Assembly (NCBI GenBank): GCA_034428715.1
Contig: DAOUHE010000026.1
Location: 1-44,127, forward strand
Direction of reading: 5' to 3'
Source: Io17-Chloro-G2 sp034428715
GTDB taxonomy: Bacteria; Chloroflexota; Dehalococcoidia; Lucifugimonadales; UBA3495
Length of the DNA stretch: 44,127 nt
Every line of letters begins with the position of its first letter. Position 1 is the stretch's first letter. The position numbers were made by a program, and so were the translations under genes. Below the pieces are notes generated by a model, which did not search any database, was not told the DNA's origin, and was given only the letters and a program-made list of their open reading frames with translations. Below, in pieces: positions 15,636 to 24,442 of this stretch.

Positions 15636-16772
15636 GTGGACAGTTTTAAGGATCAGGCCGCAATCGTCGGAATCGGAGAAACCGTCTATAACCGGGACTC
15701 TGGGAGGTCGGAGTTGAGCATGGCCGTTGAAGCGGCCAACAAAGCAATCGCCGACGCCGGCCTGGAGACAACCGATATTGATGGAATCGTCAAGTTCACC
15801 GCCGATTCTACCCCCCAAGGAGAGTTGGCCGCCTGCCTGGGTATTCCCTATTTACGCTATTACGGTGAACTAGGCCCCCTGGGCGGCGCCGCCTGCGGGC
15901 TGGTGGTGCAGGCCGCCATGGCCGTATCTCTCGGTATGGCCAACAATGTCATTGTTTACCGCTCCGTGAACGGGCGCTCCAAGCAACGATACGGTTCGGG
16001 GGTAGTCACGACAAGGCGGGGCGAGGGGAATTCCGCGTTCACCGAACCCTATGGCCTGCTGGTGCCGGGCCAGTCCAGCGCCCTTCGTGCCCGCCGCCAC
16101 ATGCATGAGTTCGGCACCACCGAACGTCACTTTGGAGCCGTCGCGCTGGCGTTTCGAAAGCACGCCTGTCTCAATCCCAGGGCAATCATGTACGGCCGGC
16201 CCATCACCATGGAAGACTACTTGAATGCCAAGGTGTTCTTTGATCCCCTACGGATATTCGACTGCGCGTTGGAAGCCGACGGGGCCAACGCCTTTGTTGT
16301 CACCTCCGCCGAACGGGCCACCAACCTGAAGCATCGCCCAGTTTATATCATGAGCGCCGCCCAAGCTTTACCCGCCGGCATAGGTGGACATGGCCGGTCC
16401 TGGGACGACAGCGGCGCGGCGTGCTTGGCTACTGAGCTATTTAGCGGGGCTGGTGTAACGGCAAAAGACATCGACGTCATCGGCTTTTACGACCACTTCA
16501 GTACGGTCATCATCACCAAGCTGGAAGACTATGGTTTTTGCAAACGGGGAGAGGGAGGACCGTTCGTGGAAGAGGGGCGAATCGAGCTTGGCGGCGAGAT
16601 ACCGGTTAACACATCGGGAGGGCATCTCTCCGAGGCTTATCTTCAAGGCATGAACCAGATCATCGAAGTGGTTAGGCAGCTCAGGGGAGATTCGCCAGCG
16701 CAAGTAGAAAATGCCGAGTTGGGTTTGGTGGATAGCGGTGACGGGGCGGGAGCCCTGATCTTAAGGAGGTAG
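15636..16772 (+). CDS. Thiolase-family acyltransferase (SCP-x/lipid-transfer type)
   Basis: 378 residues of the non-decarboxylating thiolase-like group, which cleave or form beta-ketoacyl-CoA or act on steroid and isoprenoid-like acyl-CoA side chains. Visible are AIVGIGETVYNRDSGRSE at the N-terminus, the probable nucleophile Cys87 in GGAACGLVVQAAM, NTSGGHLSEAYLQGMNQI with the active-site His near residue 325, and the C-terminal SGDGAGALILRR. The second thiolase Cys motif (CxG) is replaced by SGDGAG, so this is not a classic acetyl-CoA acetyltransferase. GTG start with TTGGAGGA upstream. The DUF35 partner begins eight bases after the stop, the standard pairing for this family. Confidence 0.88.
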   Translation: MDSFKDQAAIVGIGETVYNRDSGRSELSMAVEAANKAIADAGLETTDIDGIVKFTADSTPQGELAACLGIPYLRYYGELGPLGGAACGLVVQAAMAVSLGMANNVIVYRSVNGRSKQRYGSGVVTTRRGEGNSAFTEPYGLLVPGQSSALRARRHMHEFGTTERHFGAVALAFRKHACLNPRAIMYGRPITMEDYLNAKVFFDPLRIFDCALEADGANAFVVTSAERATNLKHRPVYIMSAAQALPAGIGGHGRSWDDSGAACLATELFSGAGVTAKDIDVIGFYDHFSTVIITKLEDYGFCKRGEGGPFVEEGRIELGGEIPVNTSGGHLSEAYLQGMNQIIEVVRQLRGDSPAQVENAELGLVDSGDGAGALILRR

Positions 16773-16779
16773 AATTGCC

Positions 16780-17196
16780 GTGACATCTGCCCAATTTCCT
16801 CTTCCGGTTCCCAACTTGGACAACCAGGAATTCTTTGACAAATGCCGGGAGCATCAACTGGTTCTTCGCCGCTGCCGCGACTGCGGCCTTTTTTCGCACC
16901 CGCCCCGGCCCAACTGCCCTAGCTGCGCTTCGGATAACCTAGAGTGGGTGGAATCCGAAGGCAAGGGCATGGTTTATACCTACACGATCACCAGGCAGCC
17001 GGTAAGCCAGGCCTTCGACGGACGCCTCCCCTGGGCCGTGGTCGAAGTTGAGTTGGATGAAGGTGTGCACCTGATTAGCAACCTGGTAGATTGCGGCCCG
17101 GAGGAAATCGAGATAGGCATGGCAGTGGAGGTGGTGTTCGAAGACGTGAACGATGAGATCACGCTGCCGAAATTCAAGTCGCTTTCCGTTCAGTAA
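16780..17196 (+). CDS. DUF35 zinc-ribbon/OB-fold acyl-CoA-binding partner protein
   Basis: 138 residues. A rubredoxin-like zinc ribbon uses Cys32, Cys35, Cys46 and Cys49 (CRDC and CPSC), followed by an OB-fold (GKGMVYTYTITRQPVSQAF, AVVEVELDEGVHLISNL). DUF35 proteins bind CoA-linked substrates and form channelling complexes with thiolases, as known for archaeal acetoacetyl-CoA thiolase/HMG-CoA synthase. The GTG start follows AAGGAGG near the thiolase stop codon, so the two are co-translated. A CCCCCATGGGGG palindrome at 17218-17229 lies between this gene and the convergent GMC gene and may be a weak terminator. Confidence 0.92.
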   Translation: MTSAQFPLPVPNLDNQEFFDKCREHQLVLRRCRDCGLFSHPPRPNCPSCASDNLEWVESEGKGMVYTYTITRQPVSQAFDGRLPWAVVEVELDEGVHLISNLVDCGPEEIEIGMAVEVVFEDVNDEITLPKFKSLSVQ

Positions 17197-17262
17197 TGCG
17201 GCAGATCGCCGTTTATTCCCCCATGGGGGGTTAGCTATCCCATTTCGATATTCCTACATTAC

Positions 17263-18798
17263 TTATGCGAGCCACTCGGCCACTCGCTCCCCAACCATGA
17301 TGGTCGTAGCGTTGGTGTTAGCTCTAATCACGTCGGGCATGATCGAAGCGTCAGCCACACGTAGTCCTTCCAGACCACGTACACGGCCGAACTGGTCCAC
17401 CACCGCCATGGGGTCCGTATCTGGCCCCATCTTACAGGTGCCCGAGATGTGATGGGAGGTGCCAGCATTGCGCATGAGCCAAGCGTCCAAGGCATCATCC
17501 GACGCCAGCTCGGCATCGGTAGGACTGACGCGTTCTACGATAATGTCCTTGAATGCTGGGTGGTCGGCGAGCCTTATACAGAGTCTGATGGCTTTGCGCA
17601 TGCGCTCAAGGTCCAACGGTTCAGCGAAGTAATTATAGTCCAAGTACGGTTGCTCGTTTGGATCTGTTGAGGTCAGCCGCAACTCTCCCGAACCCATGGC
17701 AAGCTGCAAACTGGCGCTGATTCCCACGTAGTTGCGGTCGTCATCGATCTCGACCTGAGCGGGCCGGTGCTCGCTGGTCATCAACATTGGGCTTATCTGC
17801 ATATCGTTACGAATACCAGAATCCTCGACGGTGTAACGAAGTCCCACCTGAATGACCGGCGCCTGGACGTCCGGCCGGTCGCCGGTGGTGTGGTACAGAA
17901 CACATGCGGAGGGATGATCCCGTAGATTCTGGCCTACACCCGGTAAGTCTTGGACCACTGCAATGCCCAACGACCTGAGATGTTCCGCCGGACCAACGCC
18001 GGATAGCAGCAAGAGCTGTGGCGATCCGATGGCCCCTGCGCTCAACACGATTTGGCTGGCTTCCACCGTGAACCGCTCACCTCCGCTCTCTGCTTCCACG
18101 GCGACCGCCCGTCTACCGTCGAACAGGATGCGCCTCGTCATGACGTTTGCCTTAATCGTGAGGTTCAGCCGGTGGCGGGCCGGGTCCAAATAAGCCAGGG
18201 CCATACTGATGCGAACGCCGTCTATCGTATTTCGTGCCCTGGGCGACACTCCCGTGGACTCAGGGTGGTTCTGGTCAGGGTCCTCCTGAAATCCCTCTGC
18301 CAAACACGCCGATTCGAAGGCTGTGGCATGTGGCATCCACTCATTCTTAGGGTACCTCCGCACCGGTACGGGGCCGTCGGTGCCGTGGAAGTCTCCACTG
18401 AAGTCCATATCGGTTTCCATCTTTCGAAAATAGGGCAGAACCTTGGTGTAGGCCCACTCGTCGTTGCCGAGATCTGCCCAGCCGTCGTAGTCCTCGGGAA
18501 TACCCCGGTAAAGGACTTGCCCGTTGATGGCGCTCGAACCGCCGGTGGCTTTACCTCGGGGTATCGTGAGATCGGTTTGATGCTCGGTCACTCGCGCCCG
18601 GTAATCCCAGCTATGAGGACCATAGGCGGAGAGCCAGACGTTGTTACCAAGTTTCAAGTCCTCGGGAAGGTGCTCGACATCCGGAAAGTCGGGCCCAGCC
18701 TCCAGTAGCAGAACGGACCGGCTAGGGTCCTCCGATAAACGGGCCGCAACGACACACCCCGCAGACCCCGCTCCAATTACAATCACGTCGTATTTCAT
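17263..18798 (-). CDS. GMC-family FAD-dependent oxidoreductase (choline dehydrogenase-like)
   Basis: 511 residues; oxidises an alcohol with FAD as cofactor. The start ATG at 18798 is preceded by AAAGGAGGA and followed at once by YDVIVIGAGSAGCVVAARLS (dinucleotide-binding fold). GMC signatures are GKATGGSSAINGQVLYRG near residue 90 and SAGAIGSPQLLLLSGVGP near 265. The catalytic His lies in TSHHISGTCKMG, with RANTNATTIMVGERVAEWL at the C-terminus. The substrate is unknown; such enzymes act on choline, aryl or polyethylene-glycol-type alcohols. It is the last gene of a minus-strand set with the AhpD-like selenoprotein, HpaI aldolase and LLM genes. A longer reading to 18864 would lack a binding site. 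Confidence 0.92.
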   Translation of the reverse strand: MKYDVIVIGAGSAGCVVAARLSEDPSRSVLLLEAGPDFPDVEHLPEDLKLGNNVWLSAYGPHSWDYRARVTEHQTDLTIPRGKATGGSSAINGQVLYRGIPEDYDGWADLGNDEWAYTKVLPYFRKMETDMDFSGDFHGTDGPVPVRRYPKNEWMPHATAFESACLAEGFQEDPDQNHPESTGVSPRARNTIDGVRISMALAYLDPARHRLNLTIKANVMTRRILFDGRRAVAVEAESGGERFTVEASQIVLSAGAIGSPQLLLLSGVGPAEHLRSLGIAVVQDLPGVGQNLRDHPSACVLYHTTGDRPDVQAPVIQVGLRYTVEDSGIRNDMQISPMLMTSEHRPAQVEIDDDRNYVGISASLQLAMGSGELRLTSTDPNEQPYLDYNYFAEPLDLERMRKAIRLCIRLADHPAFKDIIVERVSPTDAELASDDALDAWLMRNAGTSHHISGTCKMGPDTDPMAVVDQFGRVRGLEGLRVADASIMPDVIRANTNATTIMVGERVAEWLA

Positions 18799-18948
18799 GA
18801 CTCCTCCTTTACGGTCCCATTCAACCAATGGCCACAGCCATCTCCACCGAACCTTGAAAACCATGCACCAGCCGAACGACCCGTTTCACGACTCATGCAC
18901 GGCTCTTTTATGTGGCAGCCCTCGATCTGGCTTCATTGGCCTGCCCGG

Positions 18949-19608
18949 TTACGCCCCAGACGTCCATGGGCAGCGCCACGCCTCGTTCTTGAGCCAAGGA
19001 CCCCGCGCTTGTTCTCGAGCCTCGGTTGCCCTCTCCGCGGTCTGGTCTGAGACCTCGAGCCCTAGGCCATCAACGATTCGCACCCGGTAATTGAAATAGG
19101 CGCATACCGAGGCGATGTCCAATACGTCCCGGCCGCTCCAACCCGCGTCACGGAGGTGCTGAATGTCTTGTTGCTCCATCATGGCCGGTGACAAGGTCAG
19201 CTTCTCCGAATACTCCAACATGGCTCGCTCTGCCGGGGTCAGGTCCGCCTGCCTCCAGTCGCTCTGAATGAACTCCGCCGTCAGATAATCGCCGCCAACC
19301 CGACGCAGGGCCCCTGCGTGGGCGACGGTTCAATACCTGCAGTTGGACGCCATCGAGGTGACCGTTGCGATCATCTCTCTTTGGGCCGGGGTCACGCCCG
19401 ACGGTTCCCGCATGATGTGCATCATAAACTGGCGTCCGTATAGCATGGACAATGGGTTCAAGCTGGAAAGCTCGGGAGGACTAACCGGATGGGGCTGGAC
19501 GCCGCCTAAAGACTCGCCGTAAGCCGAGTTTAACTCGTGCATCTTGGCATAGGCCTCTTTTAGTTCACCCTTTGCTTCATGCTCTTGAATGACTTCGATC
19601 CAGGGCAT
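18949..19608 (-). CDS. AhpD-like peroxidase-related protein with in-frame UGA, probable selenoprotein
   Basis: Read as 219 residues with codon 93 (19330-19332, TGA) as selenocysteine. The surrounding sequence, TPAQREMIATVTSMASNCRY-U-TVAHAGALRRVGG, is the AhpD/carboxymuconolactone decarboxylase redox site, normally C-x2-C-x3-H. Here Cys90 and His97 are intact and UGA takes exactly the second Cys place. The frame stays open on both sides of the UGA and conservation continues through DLTPAERAMLEYSEKLTLSP and AGWSGRDVLDIASVCAYFNYRVRIVDGLG, typical of the peroxidase-related subfamily. A hairpin right after UGA fits a bacterial SECIS. The ATG at 19608 has GGAGG eight bases upstream. Likely role: thiol-dependent reduction of peroxides made by neighbouring flavoenzymes. 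The alternative is a nonsense mutation; no sel genes are in the window. Confidence 0.8.
19291..19332 (-). promoter_or_regulatory. Putative bacterial SECIS element in the AhpD-like gene
   Basis: On the minus strand, the UGA is followed by a seven-pair perfect stem ACGCAGG / CCUGCGU (19319-19313 with 19309-19303) around the loop GGC (19312-19310). A lower stem GUCGCC / GGCGGC can form below an internal loop. The first loop G is 18 bases after the UGA. Known bacterial SECIS rules ask for a hairpin just 3' of UGA, a G among the first two loop bases and a UGA-to-loop distance of about 16-37 bases; all are met. Confidence 0.7.
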
Positions 19609-19706
19609 ATCTACAACCTCCATGTGCTAATGAGTCTTATTTCGTCATAACCCAGCCGGTAGGGGATATTGGAACTTCCGATTCCATTCCCGCTCGATGA
19701 CAGGAC

Positions 19707-20426
19707 TCATGCGCTCTTCGAGGCTTGTAGAAACGCTGTAGCCCCATCCAGGAACAGCCGCGCCGCACCGGCGGCCACAATCACGTCAGAGGTCATCTTC
19801 TTCCCAGCGGCGTGGACTCTGGCGGCAACCTGGGCCTCGAACTCCTTAACCCTTGGATGTCCGGGTTGACCCTGTAGCCCCATGGACTGGGCGATGTCCT
19901 GGGCTCCCGAACTGAAGAGGTCTATCCCATCCACCGCCAGAATCTCGTCCAAGTGCTCAAGAACTTCGATGTCTTCAAGCTGGGCCATAACCAGAATTTG
20001 CGAGTTGGTGTGCTCCATATAGTCTGGTCCAGAAGGAAAGTCACCATGGTAGGCGCCGCGGCCAGAACCGAAACTGCGTTTGCCCCTTGGAACATAACGG
20101 CAAGCATCGGCAAGTTGCTGGGCGCGCTCACCAGTGGTGATATGGGGTCCGGTGATCCCCATGATGCCGCGATCCAGGAACCTCAAGATTGTCGATGAAT
20201 CAATGTTGGGTACGCGTGCCATTGGTGTGAGACCCGCCATATCGGCGACCCGGCATAAATCGTCTAGGCTTTCTGGAGTAAAGGGACCGTGCTCAGAATC
20301 GAAGGAGACGTGGTCCAGGCCGGCCTGTCCCATCAGTTCCACTACAGCGGTGGATGGAAATGTCAGGCTGCACCCATAGGCTTTTTCCCCGGTTTGCATC
20401 TTGGTGATAACGTTGTTTACCCGCAT
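19707..20426 (-). CDS. HpcH/HpaI-type class II aldolase
   Basis: 239 residues. Members cleave 2-keto-3-deoxy or 4-hydroxy-2-oxo acids to pyruvate and an aldehyde using a divalent metal. Family motifs are present: GLDHVSFDSEHGPFTPESL (active-site His near 47), TPMARVPN with the substrate-binding Arg, VMAQLEDIEVLEHLDEILAV supplying the metal-binding Glu, and DLFSSGAQDIAQSMGLQGQ in place of the common IGPxDL segment, with the metal Asp kept. GGGGAGGAACC precedes the ATG. It lies between LLM and AhpD-like genes in one direction, so the set may oxidise a substrate and split the product. The exact substrate is not predictable. Confidence 0.9.
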   Translation of the reverse strand: MRVNNVITKMQTGEKAYGCSLTFPSTAVVELMGQAGLDHVSFDSEHGPFTPESLDDLCRVADMAGLTPMARVPNIDSSTILRFLDRGIMGITGPHITTGERAQQLADACRYVPRGKRSFGSGRGAYHGDFPSGPDYMEHTNSQILVMAQLEDIEVLEHLDEILAVDGIDLFSSGAQDIAQSMGLQGQPGHPRVKEFEAQVAARVHAAGKKMTSDVIVAAGAARLFLDGATAFLQASKSA

Positions 20427-20502
20427 GGTTCCTCCCCATGAGTCTGCCGGAATAGAACGGCCTAACCTAGCAAAGCTCCAAATCCACTAGCGGATGATCC
20501 TT

Positions 20503-21354
20503 CTACCGCACCAAGGCATCCGCCATCCGCTCTAGCTGCTCACCCATCTCATTTTCGGTCTCGCAATGCGCGGGCCACACTGAAACCCGTTCCGCTCCGG
20601 CATTTAAGAAATCATCTACCTGGTCCCTGGTAGTCTCGGTAGGTTGACCGAACACCGAGATGGAAAGCGATGCCGGGCCCCTGCCCCGTTCGGCCGCCAA
20701 TGTGTCGAGAATTTTGCGGGCTTCTTCGACTCGGCCTGGAGTTACCCGGTTTGGAAGCCATCCATCGCCCCACCTGGCGACCCGTTGAAGCACGTTGGGA
20801 GCGTTGCCTCCCAGCAGGACCGGCGGGTGAGGTTGCTGATACGGTTTGGGATAACAATAAACCGGCGGGAAATCGTAGTAGCGTCCATGGAATTCGGCTT
20901 CATCCTTGGTCCACAATTCTTTCAACGCTAAAACGGCCTCCCTGGCCTGGGTCCACCGGTGGTCGAAGTCGCCGCCCATCATGGTGGTCTCTTCCCGGTT
21001 CCAGCCTGTCCCTACGCCGAAAATGAATCTGCCATTACTGTGTTGATCAAGGACCGAGATCATTTTGGCTAGGATCAAAGGATTTCGCTCCGGGACCAAA
21101 GTGATACCAGTGGCGAGCTTGATTTTGGTCGTGACGGCACAAGCCATTGCCAGGGAGATATAAGGCTCGGAGAAATGGCGGTACGTCCACGGGATCTCGC
21201 CGCCGGTCGCTGGGAATGGGCTCTCGCTTTTCACCGGCAGGATCGGGTGCTCGTGGTACCAGATGGACTCGAACCCCAACTCTTCAGCTTTCCGGGCGAT
21301 GAATGCCGGATCTAGGGTGTAAGCGGGCAAGGGCACTACTATTCCAACAGACAC
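20503..21354 (-). CDS. LLM class F420/FMN-dependent oxidoreductase (short form)
   Basis: 283 residues, similar to the TIGR03619-type F420-dependent group of luciferase-like enzymes. Visible are GIVVPLPAYTLDPAFIARKA, ELGFESIWYHEHP, IKLATGITLVPERNPLILAK, NGRFIFGVGTGWNREE and QQPHPPVLLGGNAPNVLQRVARWGDGW, all standard in the family. Whether the cofactor is F420 or FMN cannot be decided from sequence alone. The GTG start has AAGGAG seven bases upstream. It is the first gene of the minus-strand series leading to aldolase, AhpD-like and GMC genes; the 76-base gap to the aldolase permits one transcript. Directly upstream lies a ~140 bp dispersed repeat. Confidence 0.9.
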   Translation of the reverse strand: MSVGIVVPLPAYTLDPAFIARKAEELGFESIWYHEHPILPVKSESPFPATGGEIPWTYRHFSEPYISLAMACAVTTKIKLATGITLVPERNPLILAKMISVLDQHSNGRFIFGVGTGWNREETTMMGGDFDHRWTQAREAVLALKELWTKDEAEFHGRYYDFPPVYCYPKPYQQPHPPVLLGGNAPNVLQRVARWGDGWLPNRVTPGRVEEARKILDTLAAERGRGPASLSISVFGQPTETTRDQVDDFLNAGAERVSVWPAHCETENEMGEQLERMADALVR

Positions 21355-21382
21355 TTCAACTCTCCTTAGGTTTAACTGAGCC

Positions 21383-21524
21383 TTGCATTAATTGCTGAAC
21401 ATCACCAACAACCAGGCGAGAGTGGAAATCCCCCTTAATCCCCCTTTCGTAAAGGGGGGTTGGGGGGATTTACCCCCGCAGTTCCGCCTATCGGCGAGTT
21501 TAGGAGCCTATCAAGGCTCTGTAA
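21383..21524. repeat. Dispersed ~140 bp intergenic repeat, copy A
   Basis: It starts TTGCATTAATTGCTG and runs through a large hairpin at 21427-21470 (AATCCCCCTTAATCCCCC against GGGGGGTTGGGGGGATT) to CGCCTATCGGCGAGTTTAGG and a GTAA end. It aligns over nearly its whole length, in the same orientation, with 24605-24745. It holds no open frame and looks like a non-autonomous mobile or REP-like element. Confidence 0.8.
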
Positions 21525-21573
21525 CCGGCTAGGTAGAAATTCTTCTTCCACCTTCGCCCAGATAGTCGGCCGA

Positions 21574-23133
21574 TCAGGAATTGACGCCGATGATCTTATC
21601 CCAGTCTGTCGACCGCTGGTAGGCGTAAGCGGCCCTCATGACGAGCGGGTCGTCGAAGAAGCGCCCGACCAGCTGCATGCTGACGGGGAGACCAGCCGAC
21701 GACTTGCCCACGGGAAGGGCGAGCGCTGGGTGGCCAGTGTAGTTGAAGGGCTGGGTGTTGCGGGACCCCTTGGAGTTCACCGTTGCGAGGTTGTCCTCGA
21801 CGGCCTCGAGGTAACTACCCGGCGTGTGGTTCCTGGGCGCCGTCATGATGCATGTGGGCATGACGAGCACGTCGACATTTGCAAGGGCGGCGTTGTAGGC
21901 CTTAATGTAGGTGGGACGTACATTCTGGGCCTTGGCGTACACACGGCCGTGGTAGTTGCGCCGGCTCAGTTCGGCGGCGATGAGCGACAGCTTGCTGCGT
22001 GGCGTTAGAACGTCGGCCTGGGAGGCCCACATCTTGTTAATGGCGGCGATTATGGAGGCGGGGTAGTAAGTCCTGGTGAAGGCGCCGAAGAACCCTGTTT
22101 TGAACACGGCGAGGGCGCCTTCGCCGGTGAGCGCGGCCTGGGCTGCGCTTATGGTCCGGTGCTCCGGGATAGAGACGTTGGATACGTTGGCGCCCGCCTC
22201 TCCGAGGACGCCGACGGCCGCCATCACCAGGTCGCGCACATCGGCCTCGGCCTCGTTGAAACCCTCCTCGAGTACGCCGACGTGGAGCCCGGACACTCCG
22301 TTGGCCAGCCGCCCAAGCACGTCAATGCTGGTGGGGACGTCTCGTGTCTGGCGGGGATCGTAAGGGTCGTAACCCGCGGTGGCCTGGAGCGTAGCCGCCG
22401 CATCCTCCACGGTACGGGTCAACGGACCGGTGTAGTCGATGCTCTGGTCCGAGCCGAACCCGATGCCGAAATGCGACAACAATCCGAACGTTGGCTTGTG
22501 TCCGACAGTGCCTGAGAAAGCGGCTGGGATTCGGATGGAGCCCCCCTGGTCGCCGCCGAAGGAGATGTCCACTTCGCGAGAGGCCACTGCCGCGGCGGAA
22601 CCGGCGGATGATCCGCCGGTCACGTGATCATGGTTGTGGGGATTGAGGGGCCGGCCGTAGTCACCGATGCCGCCGCCGGTGCCGAAGCCGCCACTCAGTC
22701 CGTTCATGACATTCTTGCCAATGATGGTGCCCCCCTCGTTCAGCACCCGGGTGACAACGGTTGCGTCGAAGTCCGGGATGAATCCTTCGAGGGCGAAGGA
22801 GCCGAAGCTCATCGGTATACCAGCCACGGCGATGTGATCCTTGTAACTTACGGTCTTGCCGGCGAGCAGGCCGTCGGCCGCACCCTCGATCCGGCATTTC
22901 CATATCCAGGCGTTGAGCGGGTCTTCTTCCGCGCTCGGCCGGTACCCCGGCTCGCGGGCGGCCGAGACCATGTGAGGCTTGGGCTCTTCCAGCCTAGCCT
23001 GGACGAAGGTGTCGAGTTGTTCCATCTGTTCAATCAGGTACTTGCGGTATTTGACGGCCTCATCGGGACCGAGGTGAATCCCCAGTTCCTTTGCTACGGC
23101 TACGACTTCATCGACGTCAGGTACTGCGTACAT
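21574..23133 (-). CDS. Amidase of the amidase-signature family
   Basis: 519 residues; hydrolyses a carboxylic amide to acid and ammonia. The Ser-cisSer-Lys triad is readable: Lys98 in TVSYKDHIAVAG, cis-Ser175 in GGSSAGSAAAVA and nucleophile Ser199 in GGDQGGSIRIPAAFSG. The 24-residue spacing between the serines is typical. The rest (EGTIIGKNVMNG-like region, YTGPLTRTVEDAA, GHPALALPVGKSSAGLPVSMQLVGRFFDD) is full length. The ATG is preceded by AAAGGAG. The substrate is unknown; related enzymes act on aryl, acyl or peptide amides. It lies between the two copies of the dispersed repeat, with the epimerase gene upstream on the same strand. Confidence 0.92.
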   Translation of the reverse strand: MYAVPDVDEVVAVAKELGIHLGPDEAVKYRKYLIEQMEQLDTFVQARLEEPKPHMVSAAREPGYRPSAEEDPLNAWIWKCRIEGAADGLLAGKTVSYKDHIAVAGIPMSFGSFALEGFIPDFDATVVTRVLNEGGTIIGKNVMNGLSGGFGTGGGIGDYGRPLNPHNHDHVTGGSSAGSAAAVASREVDISFGGDQGGSIRIPAAFSGTVGHKPTFGLLSHFGIGFGSDQSIDYTGPLTRTVEDAAATLQATAGYDPYDPRQTRDVPTSIDVLGRLANGVSGLHVGVLEEGFNEAEADVRDLVMAAVGVLGEAGANVSNVSIPEHRTISAAQAALTGEGALAVFKTGFFGAFTRTYYPASIIAAINKMWASQADVLTPRSKLSLIAAELSRRNYHGRVYAKAQNVRPTYIKAYNAALANVDVLVMPTCIMTAPRNHTPGSYLEAVEDNLATVNSKGSRNTQPFNYTGHPALALPVGKSSAGLPVSMQLVGRFFDDPLVMRAAYAYQRSTDWDKIIGVNS

Positions 23134-23452
23134 GAGACTCCTTTCTTCTAACCCGCAATTTCCCAGTGCAACCAGTTCGCGCCAGGTCCATGGGATGAGA
23201 CGAGCCTACTCCCGCCCGTTCATGCCTGTCAACAATCATCTCTCTCATCGATCATTGGCACTTCTAGACTGACCGGCATCATTTAATCCAGAAAACTGGT
23301 ACCAACATCTGGCCCCGCCCGTTAACGAAGACGCTTATTTGCGGCAGGGATTGTGTCTAGGTTCACCGGGATTTCCAAGTTAGAGATGAGTTTGCTTACC
23401 TTAAGTACCGTTTGGCCTCTGGCGTGCCGGCGGCGACGTTGAGTTTCCTAGC
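23134..23452. other. 319-base intergenic gap, no feature recognised
   Basis: Between the amidase start and the epimerase stop, both on the minus strand. It is too long for a simple operon gap and should contain the amidase promoter, but I see no clear -35/-10 pair, hairpin with T-run or open frame. Confidence 0.4.
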
Positions 23453-24442
23453 TTAAGTGACCAGATCCGGCAATCCGTGTACCCCCGCGATGATCCGGTC
23501 TTCTAGGTCATCGGAATCGCTATCAGGCACGAGACCATGCTTATCCATCCAAGCGATACTTTCGGCAAGACTCTCAATCAGTGGTGCGCGCGGCCGGAAC
23601 TCCGGGACATCTCTAGCGAGCTTCGCGCCACTGAAGACTTGTGTGTGACCGAAGTTTTCGCTTAATCCGCCAAACCTTTCCGGCGATATAGTTATCAGGG
23701 TCTCCTGGGCAACATGAACGATATTCGCCGTTACGTCTAATGCTTTAGCTACACTGCAGTGCCACTCATCCCACGTTCTTGGCATCGGATGAACCAGGTT
23801 GTAGATCTCCCCGAAGCATTTCGGCCGGCGAAGGACCTCGGCGAATCCAACCCCCGCATCCCGTGATGAAAGAAATTGAAAGTAATTCAGCCCGTCTCCA
23901 GCTGATAGGACCGGCTTTCCCTTGCGCAACCTGTCTATCCAGCTGCCATCTCCACCAACTTGGCGTCCTAGCATTTCCATTCCATAGGTATAGGACGGCT
24001 TGAAAATCGTAACTGGGAACCCATCTTCCTCGTTTGCCTTGAGCAACAGCGCATCAGCGGCAATCTTTCCCAGCGCGTATGCGGAGGAGCCATTCAAGGG
24101 CGCTGTTTCATCGAGATTGATGCCACTAAACGGTGGACCATAGGTCATCACTGTGGAGCAATGAACCAAGTGATCCACGCGTCCGCGAAAGGCTCGTAGC
24201 GAGGAAGCAGCGTCGCCGGCATCAAATGAGATCATGTCGATGACTGCGTCGAACTTTTCGACCCGTAATCTGCTCTCGAAATCTGCCCGCGCCCTGCGGT
24301 CGCCATGGATCACCCGAACATCAGGCGGCGGATCAGAACGCTGCCCACGGTTAAACAGTGTTACCTGGTGATTTTTCTCCAGAAGCGCCGAAACAACCCC
24401 GCTACTGATGTTGCCGGTGCCTCCAATAACCAGAACTCTCAT
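23453..24442 (-). CDS. NAD-dependent epimerase/dehydratase family protein
   Basis: 329 residues, extended short-chain dehydrogenase. The N-terminal MRVLVIGGTGNISSGVVSAL gives the cofactor-binding GGTGNIS motif, and the catalytic Tyr122 and Lys126 stand in SSAYALGKIAAD. VTIFKPSYTYG and FQFLSSRDAGVGFAEVL are typical of nucleotide-sugar epimerases or reductases that resemble this group. Substrate cannot be inferred; neighbours are not sugar genes. The binding site before ATG is AAGGACC, modest. The dispersed repeat copy B lies about 160 bases upstream. Confidence 0.88.
   Translation of the reverse strand: MRVLVIGGTGNISSGVVSALLEKNHQVTLFNRGQRSDPPPDVRVIHGDRRARADFESRLRVEKFDAVIDMISFDAGDAASSLRAFRGRVDHLVHCSTVMTYGPPFSGINLDETAPLNGSSAYALGKIAADALLLKANEEDGFPVTIFKPSYTYGMEMLGRQVGGDGSWIDRLRKGKPVLSAGDGLNYFQFLSSRDAGVGFAEVLRRPKCFGEIYNLVHPMPRTWDEWHCSVAKALDVTANIVHVAQETLITISPERFGGLSENFGHTQVFSGAKLARDVPEFRPRAPLIESLAESIAWMDKHGLVPDSDSDDLEDRIIAGVHGLPDLVT

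Noticed and set aside
17218..17229. CCCCCATGGGGG as an intrinsic terminator
   Set aside because: The loop would be very small and there is no T-run; mentioned only as a weak possibility.
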